DNA from: Symbiodinium natans
Taxonomy: Eukaryota; Sar; Dinophyceae; Suessiales; Symbiodiniaceae
NCBI GenBank assembly: GCA_905221605.1
Contig: CAJNDS010002534.1
Span: 105,001-132,500, forward strand
Reading direction: 5' to 3'
Length of the DNA stretch: 27,500 nt
A program made the translations under genes and the position numbers. Positions 7,900 to 15,857 of the stretch are shown piece after piece (within the stretch, counting starts at the first letter, position 1; the number at the start of each line of letters is the position of its first letter). The notes beneath the pieces were generated by a model that made no database searches, had not been told where the DNA came from, and saw only the letters and a list, made by a program, of their open reading frames with translations.

Positions 7900-8480
7900 G
7901 TCGAGTTTGTGTCCCGCGCATGGTGTGTTTTTTACATTCAGGGTGGGTTTACCAAATTTTTGGGGTTGTTAGGTTTCTTGGTTTTCCTTTTTGTCTGGAA
8001 ATACCAATTTTTTGGTCGGGGGGAGGTCTCTAATTTTTCTGTTGGTTTCCGTGCGTTTCTTGCGCAGTTTTTTGGTTTTCCGTGCTGTTTTTTTGGTTTT
8101 CCGTTGGTTTCTGTTTTGGGGTGTTTTGGGTTTCCGAAGCCAGTTTTTTGGTTTTTCGGAAGGTTTTGGGTTTTTGGTTTTGAGATTTTTGGTTTCTAGG
8201 CCCTTGCTGGTCTTCAGTTTTTGGTTTTTTGTGCTTTTTTGGTTTTCCGGGTGTTGCAGGTCTTCTTTTGTTTTGGTTTTGTTGTTTTTTTGTTCTCCGG
8301 ACGTTGCAGGCGTTCATTTGTTTTTGGTTTTTCGGGTTTTGCAGGTCTTAAGATGTACGCTTTGTTTTTTCTGGATTTGCAAGCTCTTCAGAAGCTTCTC
8401 TTGGGATTCTGGGGAAGTTGGTGGTTGGTTGTCCGGTGCTGGAGTGCGTTCTGCTTTGTCTCTCTTGCGTTTTCCAGCCC
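7900..8480 (+). repeat. T/G-skewed low-complexity block with imperfect repeats
   Basis: Plus strand is dominated by TTTTTGGTTTTCCG-type words and an imperfect unit ending GTTGCAGG(T/C)(G/C)TTC three times (about 8248, 8305, 8338). Long ORFs on both strands (Phe/Gly-rich or Lys/Gln/Pro-rich) follow from the skew, not from coding selection. Confidence 0.65.
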
Positions 8481-8560
8481 ATGAAGGTCTTTAGTGCAGT
8501 TGGTTTCTCGTGCTTTACTGGGTCTTCCAAGGTTTGTTTCGGGAGGTCTTTGCGGTTGCT

Positions 8561-8738
8561 AGAGGATTAAGGGACAATTGTGACTACCCTAAACCCTATA
8601 AACCCTAAAGATCCTTTGGGAGCAAGGGCGTTAAGGTTCTAGGGTTTCGCAAGAGAGGATTAAGGGACAATTGCGACTACCCTAAACCCTATAAACCCTA
8701 AAGATCCTTTGGGATCAAGGACTTTAACGGTTCTAGGG
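8561..8738 (+). repeat. Tandem duplication, period 93 bp
   Basis: AGAGGATTAAGGGACAATTG...CCCTATAAACCCTAAAGATCCTTTGGGA...TTCTAGGG occurs at 8561-8645 and 8654-8738 with few differences, including the embedded CCCTAAACCCTATAAACCC. Confidence 0.9.
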
Positions 8739-10102
8739 TCCCAGTGTCAGGGTTCCAGTGGTTTCGCATTCAAGGTTGGAGTTTTCGAGTTTTGGCTTGC
8801 GTATAGAGATGGGGGGGTCGGGGGAGAGAGATAGGCCAGTGTAAGGGTTCCAGTTTTAGGGCATAAAGGGCTTGAAACTGTAAAGGTGGGGGATACAGGG
8901 CCTCGGGTTCTAGAGAATGCTGGCCTTGCAGCAGAAGCAATATAAGGGTTTCAGTTTTAGGCTGTTTTACAGGCTCTTCAAGCTTTTAAAGGGCTTTTAC
9001 AGGGCTTATGGGGTTGGCTAGTAGGGCTTGGCTTTCTATAGGGATATTCTGTATTCTAAGCCCTCTATATGTATATGTTTTTTTGTATAGCCTATATATT
9101 AGAGAGAGACCCTATATAAACCCTAGAACCCTGGAACCCTACCACCCTACCTTCTATATACCCCGAAAACCTATAGGGCTTCTGGGGCTAGTAGGCGGGG
9201 TATTTAGGGATAGGTTGTGAAGAGAGCATGCTGGCGTAGCACAAGCCCTTGAGTCCTTATAATACCCTAATACCCTAATGCCCTAAACCAGAAGAAGAGC
9301 AGAGCAACCAACAAACACCAAGACGGTAGAGTATGACCACTCACTTTCTGTCTTCCCGAAACAAAACTGTCCCATATATCCCTATAAACCTTTCAACCCT
9401 CGAAACTCTGCAACCATTGTGGGTCCTGCATATAGTCTTCGTTTTTGGGGCTTACATAGGTTCTTTTCTTGGGGAGGGGGTCACAAGACATGAAAGGTCT
9501 CATACAAACCCTATACCTTGAGGAAGTTTTCCTCACACTAAATCCAGATAAACCTCTATAACCCAAAGTGGCACGTAAAACCCTACAAGGGAGTGCAATC
9601 AACACAGCTTGCAAAAGCCAGACATATCCAGCAAAAACGGGCCATGATCAGGCATCCATGTTGAAATGTACAGATTGATTGCATGATGCTTTTTGCTACA
9701 TGCAATGTGCTATCTCGACAGAATGAGCTTCATCCATGCTCCTGCCACCACTATGCATGGCGACCACTGCTGGAATAGCCGGCGCTCCAAAGCAGAAACC
9801 TTCACAACCCTAGCAACCCTAAACCCTATAAACCCTATAGACCCCAAACCCTGCACTTCCACATCCCAGCTCCAAAGGATGTCCGGCCAGCAGGGTGTTA
9901 GGGTTAAGGGTTATAGGGTTTAGGGTGTCTGGGTTTGGGGCTTGCTTCAGAGTTCCAATTTTTGGTTTTCCGTTTCTTATGGGGTCATGTGGTTGTTTTT
10001 TTTTGGTCTTACCAGTTTTTGCTTTTGGGGTCACAAAAAGGAGGCCATACGAAGGACCAGGTAGGGTGTAGAGGTGAATCATATCTCAACACTTAAGTCC
10101 TA
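8739..10102. other. About 1.4 kb without a supported gene
   Basis: Diverged telomere words (CCCTATA, AGGGTTCCAG, AGGGCTT) are interspersed with unique sequence. Short ORFs exist (for example 9008-9220, 9333-9521), but they run through CCCTATAAACCC-type repeats and show no codon bias. The stretch at 9600-9800 is unique with no frame I would call. Confidence 0.5.
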
Positions 10103-10150
10103 AAAGCATCCCTCAACCCTAAACCCTAAACCCTAAACGCCTCACACCCT
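10103..10150 (-). repeat. Short CCCTAAA array
   Basis: CTCAACCCTAAACCCTAAAC followed by CCTAAACGCC and CACCCTGAACC, bordering a GC-rich island. Confidence 0.8.
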
Positions 10151-10154
10151 GAAC

Positions 10155-10228
10155 CCTGCGCCCCGCCTGAAAAGGTGGCACATCCACCGCCAGCGCCGGC
10201 CCGGGTTGGTGCCAACCGCCCGCCGGAC
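10155..10228 (-). CDS. Weak candidate exon
   Basis: A GC-rich island whose minus frame VRRAVGTNPGRRWRWMCHLF has very high GC3. The acceptor is tggtgaag|GTC and the donor GG|GTTCAGGG; the phases are unequal (0 to 2). The plus frame with the same third positions lacks a GT donor. The Arg/Trp-rich composition could simply reflect GC content. The product is not recognised. Confidence 0.2.
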
Positions 10229-10240
10229 CTTCACCATCAG

Positions 10241-10455
10241 GAATTAGGGCTTAGGGTTAGAGGGTTTAGGGTTTAGGGTCCTACACTAGGCCCCTAGAAA
10301 CTCCCTAGAAACTTTGTGGGCTTGCACCACTGTTATTTGCCCCAAATAGGGACCTGTAGATCAACAGTCATGTCATATGAAACAAGGGTTTCGGGTTTAG
10401 GGTTTAGGGTGTAGGGTTTAGGTTTTAGGGTTTAGGGTTTAGGGTTTAGGGTTCA
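10241..10455 (+). repeat. Two TTTAGGG patches around a unique spacer
   Basis: GGGCTTAGGGTTAGAGGGTT (10246-10280) and a longer TTTAGGG run (10387-10455) with GTGTAGGG and TTCAGGGG variants. About 100 bp between them is unique and non-coding. Confidence 0.8.
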
Positions 10456-10529
10456 GGGGCTTGGTGAGTGTACATATTCCAGGGATTCAGCAGGCTCCTT
10501 GTAAATATATGGCTGTGCGTGTTGCATAC

Positions 10530-10655
10530 ACCCTAAACCCAAAATCCTAAACCCTAAACCCTAAACCCCTAAACCCCTAAACCCCTAAACCCCTAAACCC
10601 CTAAACCCCTAAACCCCTAAACCCCTAAACCCCTAAACCCCTAAATCCTAAACCG
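10530..10655 (-). repeat. CCCCTAAA octamer array
   Basis: After three CCCTAAA heptamers the array switches to about eleven uniform CCCCTAAA octamers (10561-10646), one extra C per unit. Confidence 0.95.
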
Positions 10656-10803
10656 CCATATGAAGTAGGGTGTACTTTCTTACCCCCAAAAGGACACCTA
10701 ATATATGCACGCACCATTATCAAAAGAAACCTTGTATACACTCACCAACAGCAGTAAATTAGACTCTGAATCATATGGGCCCAGGACGGTCTTGTCGTCG
10801 CAC

Positions 10804-10846
10804 CTGGCTCCAGGGCGTCGAAGGAAGACTCGAAGAACTCGACGGC
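10804..10846 (-). CDS. Candidate short exon (AVEFFESSFDALEP)
   Basis: Acceptor tcctttccgcag|GCC and donor CCA G|GTGCGA bound a 43-nt stretch reading AVEFFESSFDALEP. The frame is also open on both sides (PLEPYKSFPQ before, GATTRPSWAHMIQS after) and reaches a TGA 65 nt downstream, so it may be longer. The composition is natural and the acceptor is pyrimidine-rich. The plus strand here gives only Arg/Thr-rich frames. The product is not recognised. Confidence 0.45.
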
Positions 10847-10914
10847 CTGCGGAAAGGACTTATAGGGCTCTAGGGGTTCTAAGGGCCAGGCTTGGGGTTT
10901 AGGGTACAGGGCTC

Positions 10915-10993
10915 CAAATTCTACCTTAAAATTTGTACTCTCGGGTTTTGAGGAGCCCTTTTCAAAACTCCTTAAGGTACTATAATTTAGGGC
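10915..10993. repeat. Imperfect hairpin
   Basis: AAATTC-TACCTTAA on the left pairs with TTAAGGTA-CTATAATTT on the right, with an inner GTTTTGAG / CAAAAC pair. It directly precedes a long TTTAGGG array and may be a small foldback insertion. Confidence 0.6.
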
Positions 10994-11181
10994 TTAGGGT
11001 TTAGGGTTTAGGGTTTAGGATTTAGGGTTTAGGGTTTAGGGTTTAGGGTCTAGGGTCTAGGGTCTAGGGTTTAAGGTTTAGGGTTTAGGGTTTAGGGTTT
11101 AGGGTTTAGGGTTTAGGGTTTAGGGTTTAGGGTTTAGGGTTTAGGGTTTAGGGTTTAGGGTTTAGGGTTTAGGGTTTAGGG
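10990..11181 (+). repeat. (TTTAGGG)n array
   Basis: Near-perfect heptamers with a patch of three TCTAGGG units and one TTTAAGG in the first half. Confidence 0.96.
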
Positions 11182-11257
11182 ACAAGCCCGAAACCCCCTA
11201 AATTTAACCCGGGCTTCGGGTAGGATTTGGGATGGGAAAGGCTCAAGCATCAAGGAG

Positions 11258-11332
11258 TCACTTGCCGGGCGCCTCAAACGCCAGCGTCGAAAGCGGCACG
11301 ATTGCCTGCCTGTCGGGGATCGGACGGGTCCG
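11258..11332 (-). CDS. Weak candidate terminal exon
   Basis: The minus frame TRPIPDRQAIVPLSTLAFEA then PGK ends at TGA with high GC3. The plus frame LPGASNASVESGTIACLSGI over the same bases is equally open and sits in a longer ORF. Neither strand has a clean splice pair. The left boundary given is only the readable frame. Confidence 0.2.
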   Translation of the reverse strand, partial: RTRPIPDRQAIVPLSTLAFEAPGK

Positions 11333-11455
11333 GTGGGCATTTTGTGCTTTTTGTGGCCCTGGTCACCCCTTTAGCCCTAAACCCCATGCTCTTGCGGCCC
11401 TGCATGCAGGATTTCTCTAGGGCTCCCTTGCACGCCCAGACCCTGTCTGCTTTGG

Positions 11456-11485
11456 GGCTTAGGGCTTAGGGCTTAGGGCTTAGGG
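11456..11485 (+). repeat. GCTTAGG short array
   Basis: Four uniform GCTTAGG heptamers, another locally homogenised telomere variant. Confidence 0.85.
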
Positions 11486-11565
11486 ACCTGGGGTTGGGGA
11501 GTCAACTCTACACCCTACCAATTTTTCTGTATGTCGCTTAGGGGATTCCCTAAACCCTAAAATAT

Positions 11566-12010
11566 CTAGACCATCTAAACCCTAAACCCTAAACCCTAAA
11601 CCCTAAACCCTAAACCCTAAACCCTAAACCCTAAACCCTGAACCTAGACCTGTTCAAAACACAATCTGGGGGAAGCCCGGGATGGGCGCAGGGTCTCGGA
11701 CGTCGGGTCTCATTGCGGGCCTTTCTCAAAGTCCAAGCGCTCAGGGACTCCTAGGAATTGACAACGGTCACCCTAAACCCTAAACCCTAAACCCCAAACC
11801 CCAAACCCCAACCCTAAACTCTAAACCCCAAGCTTGCACGACCTTTGTTGGACCCGGAGCCTTCCCCAAATCCTTCACCCTACATTTCCCTAAGCCCAAA
11901 ACCCTAGCGCCAAAACTCTAAAACCCGAACCCTCAACCCTCAACCCTAATCCCTAAGCTTCAACCCTCACCCCTAAACCCTAAACCCTAAACCCTAATCC
12001 CTAAAACCCC
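11566..12010 (-). repeat. CCCTAAA arrays with two unique interruptions
   Basis: A perfect block (11570-11640), a unique stretch (11641-11770) with short open frames on both strands but no splice pair, a CCCCAAA/CCCTAAA block (11771-11830), a short unique stretch (11831-11930) and a degenerate CCCTCAA/CCCTAAA block (11931-12010). Confidence 0.85.
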
Positions 12011-12014
12011 CAAC

Positions 12015-12071
12015 CCACGCCTCCCCACGTTGAGGCGCAGCCGGATGCCCTCCGCGGCATCCGTGGCCAGC
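12015..12071 (-). CDS. Candidate exon following the exon at 12221-12295
   Basis: A 57-nt island reading LATDAAEGIRLRLNVGRR. The acceptor is ccccccaag|G and the donor GG|GTTGGGGGTTTTAGGG, phase 2 to 2. Joined to its upstream neighbour on the minus strand (AAA GG + G CTG) it gives an uninterrupted frame. The local pattern of charged and hydrophobic residues is protein-like. The product is not recognised. Confidence 0.45.
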
Positions 12072-12238
12072 CTTGGGGGGACCAAAGGAACCCTAAATTT
12101 GGGGGGTCATTCACTCTGCAGCACGATAATGTCTTTGGAGGTATATGAACCCTAAACCCAACACCCCAAACCCTAAACCCTGAACCCCGAACCCTAAACC
12201 CTAAACCCTGAACCCTAAACCCTTTTGGCCCCCCAAGG
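12071..12238. repeat. Candidate telomere-type intron with terminal inverted repeat
   Basis: The inner 149 nt (12072-12220) would be the intron: minus strand GTTTAGGG...CCCCCCAAG, mostly telomere words plus about 50 bp of unique sequence. The ends CCTTGGGGGGACCAAAGG and CCTTTTGGCCCCCCAAGG are an imperfect inverted repeat (one base displaced), and the upstream end lies inside the exon. This is what an inserted element with inverted ends that became an intron would look like. Confidence 0.6.
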
Positions 12239-12295
12239 AGCTGCACGCGGAGCACGAGCTGGTACCAGGTGTCCGCTTGGAGGGTTCCGTCGAAC
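12221..12295 (-). CDS. Candidate internal exon
   Basis: A 75-nt island reading FDGTLQADTWYQLVLRVQLL then GGPK. The acceptor is ggggccag|G and the donor GG|GTTTAGGG, phase 2 to 2. Trp-Tyr-Gln followed by alternating hydrophobics is strongly protein-like. The last six codons (CTC CTT GGG GGG CCA AAA) belong to the inverted repeat of the next intron, so they may be insertion-derived, and the ancestral join may have been ...VQ(L)ATDAAEG. The product is not recognised. Confidence 0.45.
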
Positions 12296-12465
12296 CTGGC
12301 CCCCCAAGACAAAGGGGGACCCGGTCTTGGGGAGTTGGGTTTAGGGAATTAGGTTTAGGGAATTAGGGTTTAGGGTTTAGGGTGTAGGGTTTAGGGTGTA
12401 GGGTTTGCTGTAATATTGCGCAGAAGCTGAAAATGTTGCGGATATCAGCAAAGCCCCGAAGCTCG

Positions 12466-12530
12466 TACAATGCGAAGGGCGGCCATGGCCCGATCGTGGA
12501 GGGCCACTCTAAAATTCTCTCCCACCCCAC
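12466..12530 (+). repeat. Dispersed repeat family, left part
   Basis: TGCGAAGGGCGGCCATGGCCCGATCGTGGAGGGCCA...CTCCCACCCCAC is a diverged copy of the block at 3565-3630. It lies inside the inverted-repeat segment, about 600 bp before the middle and right parts of the same family. Confidence 0.6.
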
Positions 12531-12760
12531 GCCGTCTAAGGCGGCAAAGCCACCCTTACCTATTCCTTTTAGGGTTTAGGTCTAAACTCAATACCTTTGT
12601 TGCTTTTTTTTACCTCGTGGAAGTGGGAAGTTTACAGGGTCGAGCTTCGTCCGGGGACTGGCACGGTAAAAAAAGCTGAGGGCAGGACACGATGGGGCAG
12701 CAGGTGTGCAGCACAGCATGGACATTTGTCCCAGGGAGGCCCCGGGACTTCCCGGACTCT

Positions 12761-12829
12761 GGGACAACCTGTCCCGGGGGGGCCCCGGGACAACCCGTCC
12801 CGGGGGGGCCCCGGGACAACCTGTTCAGG
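12761..12829 (+). repeat. 26-bp tandem repeat, about 2.6 copies
   Basis: The unit GGGACAACCTGTCCCGGGGGGGCCCC occurs twice with one T/C difference, then partially. A weaker related unit (GACATTTGTCCCAGGGAGGC) precedes it. The unit is partly palindromic (GGGACA...TGTCCC). Confidence 0.85.
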
Positions 12830-13129
12830 AAGGACCGTTGAAGTTGAGGTCACAGATGGAGGCTTAGCTGTTTGCTTGTTGAGGTGCCGGCCAAAAATGG
12901 CCAAAATGAGCTCAGGGAGAGGAGGGTGTTGGAAACCCAGGCAGTGCAGGCCCTCCAGCCCTCCAGGCCGCCCACAGGGGTCAGGGGGGCCCAGGGCCAG
13001 GCTTTCTGGGGTTCGGGGAGCTCAAGGGGGCTCAGGGGCCCCAAATGAGCCCAGGGGGCCCAATGCCCAGCGAGGCCCAGGGAGGGTTCAAGGGGGCCCA
13101 GTCAGCCCTTTTGAGGCCCCCTGGTCCCT

Positions 13130-13375
13130 GGACATGCTGCGGTGAGGGGTCCGGGTCCTGCTGGCCTGGGGGCCTTGGGATCCCCCCGAAATGTCAGCGC
13201 CATGCATTGCGGTTTAGGGTATTTACCTTATTAGGGGACCAGTACTGGTCCCCGGGAGAACCTGCTCTGGTGCCGGGCCCATCGTGGGTGCTACCGACCT
13301 CCTGGCTGCAGGAGGCGGGCAAGCGACCTGGGTCGACTTTCGCCATCGAGTTCAGGGCCTTAGGCTTTGGGGCGC
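13130..13375 (+). repeat. Dispersed repeat family, middle and right parts, copy 2
   Basis: Co-linear with 5225-5440: CTGGCCTGGGGGCC, CCCCCCGAAATGTCAGCGCCAT, a CAGTACTGG core, GCTACCGACC and GGAGGCGGGCAAGCGACCTG. The core here is a perfect 20-bp palindrome (13234-13253, GGGGACCAGTACTGGTCCCC) that the other copy lacks. Confidence 0.75.
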
Positions 13376-13489
13376 AGGGCTCTTGCAGGAGGGAGCACAT
13401 GAGGGCTCCTGGGGCGGATGATAGGGGCCTGGCGTGTTTCACCCTCTCGCGGGGTTGGCGGCCCGTAGCCCTATAAACCCTACCTAACC

Positions 13490-13621
13490 CCACATCCTAA
13501 ACCCTAAACCCCAAACCCTAGCCTATACCCTAAACCTAGACACGGCATCCTTGGTTGCCCAACTCCCCAAGACCGGGTCCCCCCTAAACCCTAAACCCTA
13601 GACCCTAAACCCTACACCCTA
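13490..13621 (-). repeat. CCCTAAA patches
   Basis: Two C-strand patches (13495-13535 and 13585-13621) surround the right terminal inverted repeat of the 1.27-kb segment. Confidence 0.85.
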
Positions 13622-13678
13622 AACTCAGGGCCTAGGCCGCCCCCCTGCAGAAGGGGGGCGGCGCTTCAGCCCTTCGAC
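13622..13678 (-). repeat. Inverted copy of the right end of the dispersed repeat
   Basis: CTCAGGGCCTAGGCCGCCCC...GGGCGGCGCTT(C/G)AGCCCTTCGA matches the reverse complement of about 5417-5470. It lies just outside the 1.27-kb segment. Confidence 0.75.
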
Positions 13679-13742
13679 CCCTAAACCCTAAACCCTAAAC
13701 CCCAAACCCCAAACCCCAAACCCTAAACCCTAAACCCTAAAC
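13679..13742 (-). repeat. CCCTAAA / CCCCAAA array
   Basis: CCCTAAA units with a run of three CCCCAAA, ending at the next island. Confidence 0.93.
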
Positions 13743-13841
13743 TCTAAACCCAAGCCGGGGAGCTGGAAGAAGCCCCCGAAGCAGGCCACGGGGTTCGGCC
13801 AGCCCCCGGCCAGCTCAGAGAGGCCGGAGCCTCGGCTCTCG
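13743..13841 (-). CDS. Candidate internal exon
   Basis: The minus frame runs SESRGSG and then LSELAGGWPNPVACFGGFFQ LPGL, with nearly every core codon ending in G/C. The acceptor aaacccaaag|C and donor GA|GTTTAGGG give phase 2 to 2; a donor at G|GTTTAGAG and an inner acceptor at ccgag|GC give 1 to 1. The plus frame PGSWKKPPKQATGFGQPPAS with the same third positions is also open, phase 0 to 0, so strand is not certain. The product is not recognised. Confidence 0.35.
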
Positions 13842-13845
13842 CTTT

Positions 13846-14006
13846 GGGTTTAGGGTTTAGGGTTTAGGGTTTAGGGTTTAGGGTTCAGGGTTTAGGGTTT
13901 AGGGTTTAGGGTTTAGGGTTTAGGGTTCAGGGTTCAGGGTTCAGGGTTCAGGGTTCAGGGTTCAGGGTTCAGGGTTCAGGGTTCAGGGTTCAGGGTTCTT
14001 AGGCTT
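13846..14006 (+). repeat. TTTAGGG array switching to TTCAGGG
   Basis: About eleven TTTAGGG units are followed by about eleven uniform TTCAGGG units (13925-13997). Confidence 0.96.
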
Positions 14007-14377
14007 AGGGTTTAGGGCTCAGGCCTCAAGACCTTTTCGGGGCTTAGGGTTTAAGGGATTGGGGTTTAGGGGTTTAGCGTCTGGGGTTCAGGGTTTTCTT
14101 GCTTTGGCGGGGGCCTTTGGGGGCCTTTGGGGGCCTTTGGGGATTTTTAGGGACTACAGGTCCAGGGTTTTGGCGGTTTGGGGTCTCAGGGCTTTTGGTG
14201 GTGTAAGGGTTTTGGGGGTTTGCGGGTTTTCGGGCTTTGGGGTTCTAGGGTTCTAGGGTTTTAGGGCTTTAGGGGTTTAGGGTTCTCGGGTCTTGGGGCT
14301 TTAAGGGTTTTAGGGTTCTAGGGTTTGTGGGTTTTTGGGGTTCGCGGGCTTTTTGGGCTAAGGTCCCCTAAAACCCC
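14007..14377 (+). repeat. G/T-rich degenerate telomere-like sequence
   Basis: Variants such as GGGGTTTAGGGG, TTTTCGGGCTTTGG and a small tandem GGGGGCCTTTG repeat (about 14110-14140). Gly/Phe/Leu/Val-rich ORFs here follow from the repeat and are not called. Confidence 0.75.
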
Positions 14378-14412
14378 CTAACCCTAAACCCTAAACCCTA
14401 AACCCTAAACCC
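14378..14412 (-). repeat. Short (CCCTAAA)n array
   Basis: Four to five heptamers before the next island. Confidence 0.9.
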
Positions 14413-14427
14413 CCCGAACCCTCTAAC

Positions 14428-14499
14428 ACCAGGGAGCAGTTCTCGGGGAATCCCAGGGAGCTCTGGCTGGACTCGTCCCGGAGGAACACCGAGTGGTAC
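14428..14499 (-). CDS. Candidate internal exon, strand uncertain
   Basis: Minus: acceptor ggattcatcag|G and donor CTG GT|GTTAGAGG, phase 2 to 2, reading YHSVFLRDESSQSSLGFPEN then CSL. Plus: the frame with the same third positions reads FSGNPRELWLDSSRRNTEWY then LMNPGSR, with acceptor CAG and donor GTTTAG. Both look like protein. Minus is chosen for its acceptor and symmetric phase. The product is not recognised on either strand. Confidence 0.35.
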
Positions 14500-14517
14500 C
14501 TGATGAATCCCGGAAGC

Positions 14518-14693
14518 AGGGTTTAGGGTTTAGGGTTTAGGGTTTAGGGTTTAGGGTTTAGGATTCAGGGTTTAGGGTTCAGGGTTCAGGGTTTAGGGTT
14601 TAGGGTTTGGGGTTTAGGATTCAGGGTTTAGGGTTCAGGGTTTAGGGTTTAGGGTTTGGGGTTTAGGGCTTAGGGTTTAGGGTGCTTAGGGAG
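14518..14693 (+). repeat. TTTAGGG array with TTCAGGG and TTTGGGG variants
   Basis: Heptamers with an internal duplication: the order GGATTCAGGGTTTAGGGTTC...TTTGGGG occurs twice (about 14560-14612 and 14614-14665). Confidence 0.93.
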
Positions 14694-15063
14694 GGTTTGG
14701 GGTTTGGGCACCTGCTGAACCCAGGAGCAGGGAAGGGTTTAGGGTGTTTGAGGGTTTGGGGTTGAGGGACTCTCGGGTTTGGGGTGTTTAGCGTTTGGGG
14801 TTTCGGGTTTAGGATTTGGGGTTTGGGGTGTTTATGGCTTTGGGATGTTTAGGGTTTGGGCTGTTCAGGGTGTTAGGGTTTGGGGGTGTTTAGCGTTTAG
14901 GGTTTTAACTTTAGCTTCTGGGAACGGAAGGGTCTCCAGGGTTTTAGGGGTTCTTGAGATTCTGTAGGCTTCTGGAACCCTAATGATGGAGAGGCTTAGG
15001 GGTGTAGGGCGGTTCAGGCTTCGTGTTCAGGATTTTGGTCTGGGGCTTTTGGGGTTTGGGGCT
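14694..15063 (+). repeat. Degenerate G/T-rich telomere-like sequence
   Basis: TTTGGGGTG, TGTTTAGGG and similar words with short unique interruptions. ORFs of the GVSGLGFGVWG type are repeat by-products. Confidence 0.7.
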
Positions 15064-15548
15064 TAGGTTTAGGGTTTAGGGTTTAGGGTTTAGGGTTTAG
15101 GGCTTAGGGTTTAGGATTTTCAGAGTCGCTGTTCACACGCTGTGAGAGCTTAAGGCCATAGGGCGTTAACATCACTGAAGGTTTTGCTTGGAGCTACAAT
15201 GCGGGGTTGCGTGGGGTTTCCGGGCAGCTTCATACGGAATCGTGCCTCTTGCTATATGGCCCTGTGCACTCAGAAATCTCAGCCCAACCCCTAAACTTCT
15301 AAAACCATGAGCCCCAGCACCCCAAGCAATGCGCAATGTCAACAACACTACCCCTCAACCGCGCTCTAAAGCTAAGCTGTAGACCCAAAACCCAAAAAAA
15401 AAAACCAAAAATCCTAAATCGCTCAGCTCCACCGACATGTGGTCAGTTCTCAAAATGATGGCCCCGTTTGGAGTACTGTACCCTAAATATGGGTGGCCGC
15501 CTTATCATAAGAAGGACCCCCAAAAGGGACCACTTTTTCGAGAAGTGC
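15064..15548. other. Short TTTAGGG array, then about 430 bp without a gene
   Basis: The array occupies 15064-15117. The rest is unique. A plus frame of 48 codons (about 15155-15298) has no third-position bias and no splice pair, so I do not call it. Confidence 0.5.
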
Positions 15549-15588
15549 CCGCACCCTGAACCCTAAACCCTAAACCCTAAACTCTAAG
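15549..15588 (-). repeat. Short (CCCTAAA)n array
   Basis: CCCTGAA followed by three CCCTAAA and ACTCTAA, bordering the next island. Confidence 0.9.
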
Positions 15589-15595
15589 TATCCAC

Positions 15596-15664
15596 ATGCC
15601 AAGTGGCGGAAACTCGGCCGAGTCGTAGGAGAGCGCGTTGGCGCTCGTTCGAAAGCCAATCCAC
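15596..15664 (-). CDS. Candidate internal exon
   Basis: Acceptor gcctcgactcag|G and donor GGC AT|GTGGATAC, phase 2 to 2, reading WIGFRTSANALSYDSAEFPP then LG. A second minus frame (VDWLSNERQRALLRLGRVSA) is also open here but has weaker third-position bias. The sequence upstream on the minus strand lacks the usual C-strand array at the acceptor. The product is not recognised. Confidence 0.4.
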
Positions 15665-15697
15665 CTGAGTCGAGGCCTTCGGGTTCGGGGCCTTGTA

Positions 15698-15772
15698 AGG
15701 GGACTATAGACGGGGATTCTAAGGGGATTCTAAGGGACTATATACAGGGATTCTAGGGGGATTCTAAGGCGA
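15698..15772 (+). repeat. Short GGGATTCTAAGG tandem-like repeat
   Basis: GGGACTATA and GGGATTCTAAGGGG words alternate about six times. Confidence 0.7.
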
Positions 15773-15818
15773 TTGCATAACCCTAAAGCCCTACATCCTC
15801 AGCCCCCAAAGTCCTCAC

Positions 15819-15857
15819 CCCCAAGTCCCGAAAAATCAGCTCCCTCGCGGCAAGGCG
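15819..15857 (-). CDS. Candidate exon downstream of a repeat-flanked intron
   Basis: Acceptor aattaccag|CGC and donor GGG|GTGAGGAC, reading RLAARELIFRDLG (phase 0 to 0). It begins with CGCCTTGCC, the same nine bases that end the exon upstream, so with canonical GT-AG splicing the residues RLA would be encoded twice. Frame and strand agree with the upstream exon. The product is not recognised. Confidence 0.45.

Larger units (their letters stand above)
12314..13583. mobile_element. 1.27-kb segment with 26-bp perfect terminal inverted repeats
   Basis: The left end GGGGGACCCGGTCTTGGGGA (plus GTTGGG) is exactly inverted at 13558-13583. Inside are telomere words at both ends, a copy of the dispersed repeat family, a 26-bp tandem repeat and a CCCAGG-rich low-complexity stretch. 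No transposase is visible: the 182-codon plus ORF (12597-13145) runs through tandem and low-complexity sequence. It resembles a non-autonomous inverted-repeat element. No target duplication is obvious because both sides are repeat sequence. Confidence 0.55.

Noticed and set aside
8030-8317. Lys/Gln/Pro-rich 95-codon minus ORF
   Set aside because: Explained by T/G strand skew of the repeat; antisense ORFs are Phe/Gly-rich for the same reason.
9008-9220. 70-codon plus ORF with hydrophobic start
   Set aside because: Half of it translates CCCTATATAAACCCTAGAACC-type repeats; no codon bias or splice support.
12597-13145. 182-codon plus ORF as a transposase or structural gene
   Set aside because: It runs through a 26-bp tandem repeat and CCCAGG low-complexity sequence, and its composition (Gly/Pro/Arg) follows GC content.
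15155-15298. 48-codon plus frame in unique sequence
   Set aside because: No third-position bias, no acceptor or donor, and no start context of note.
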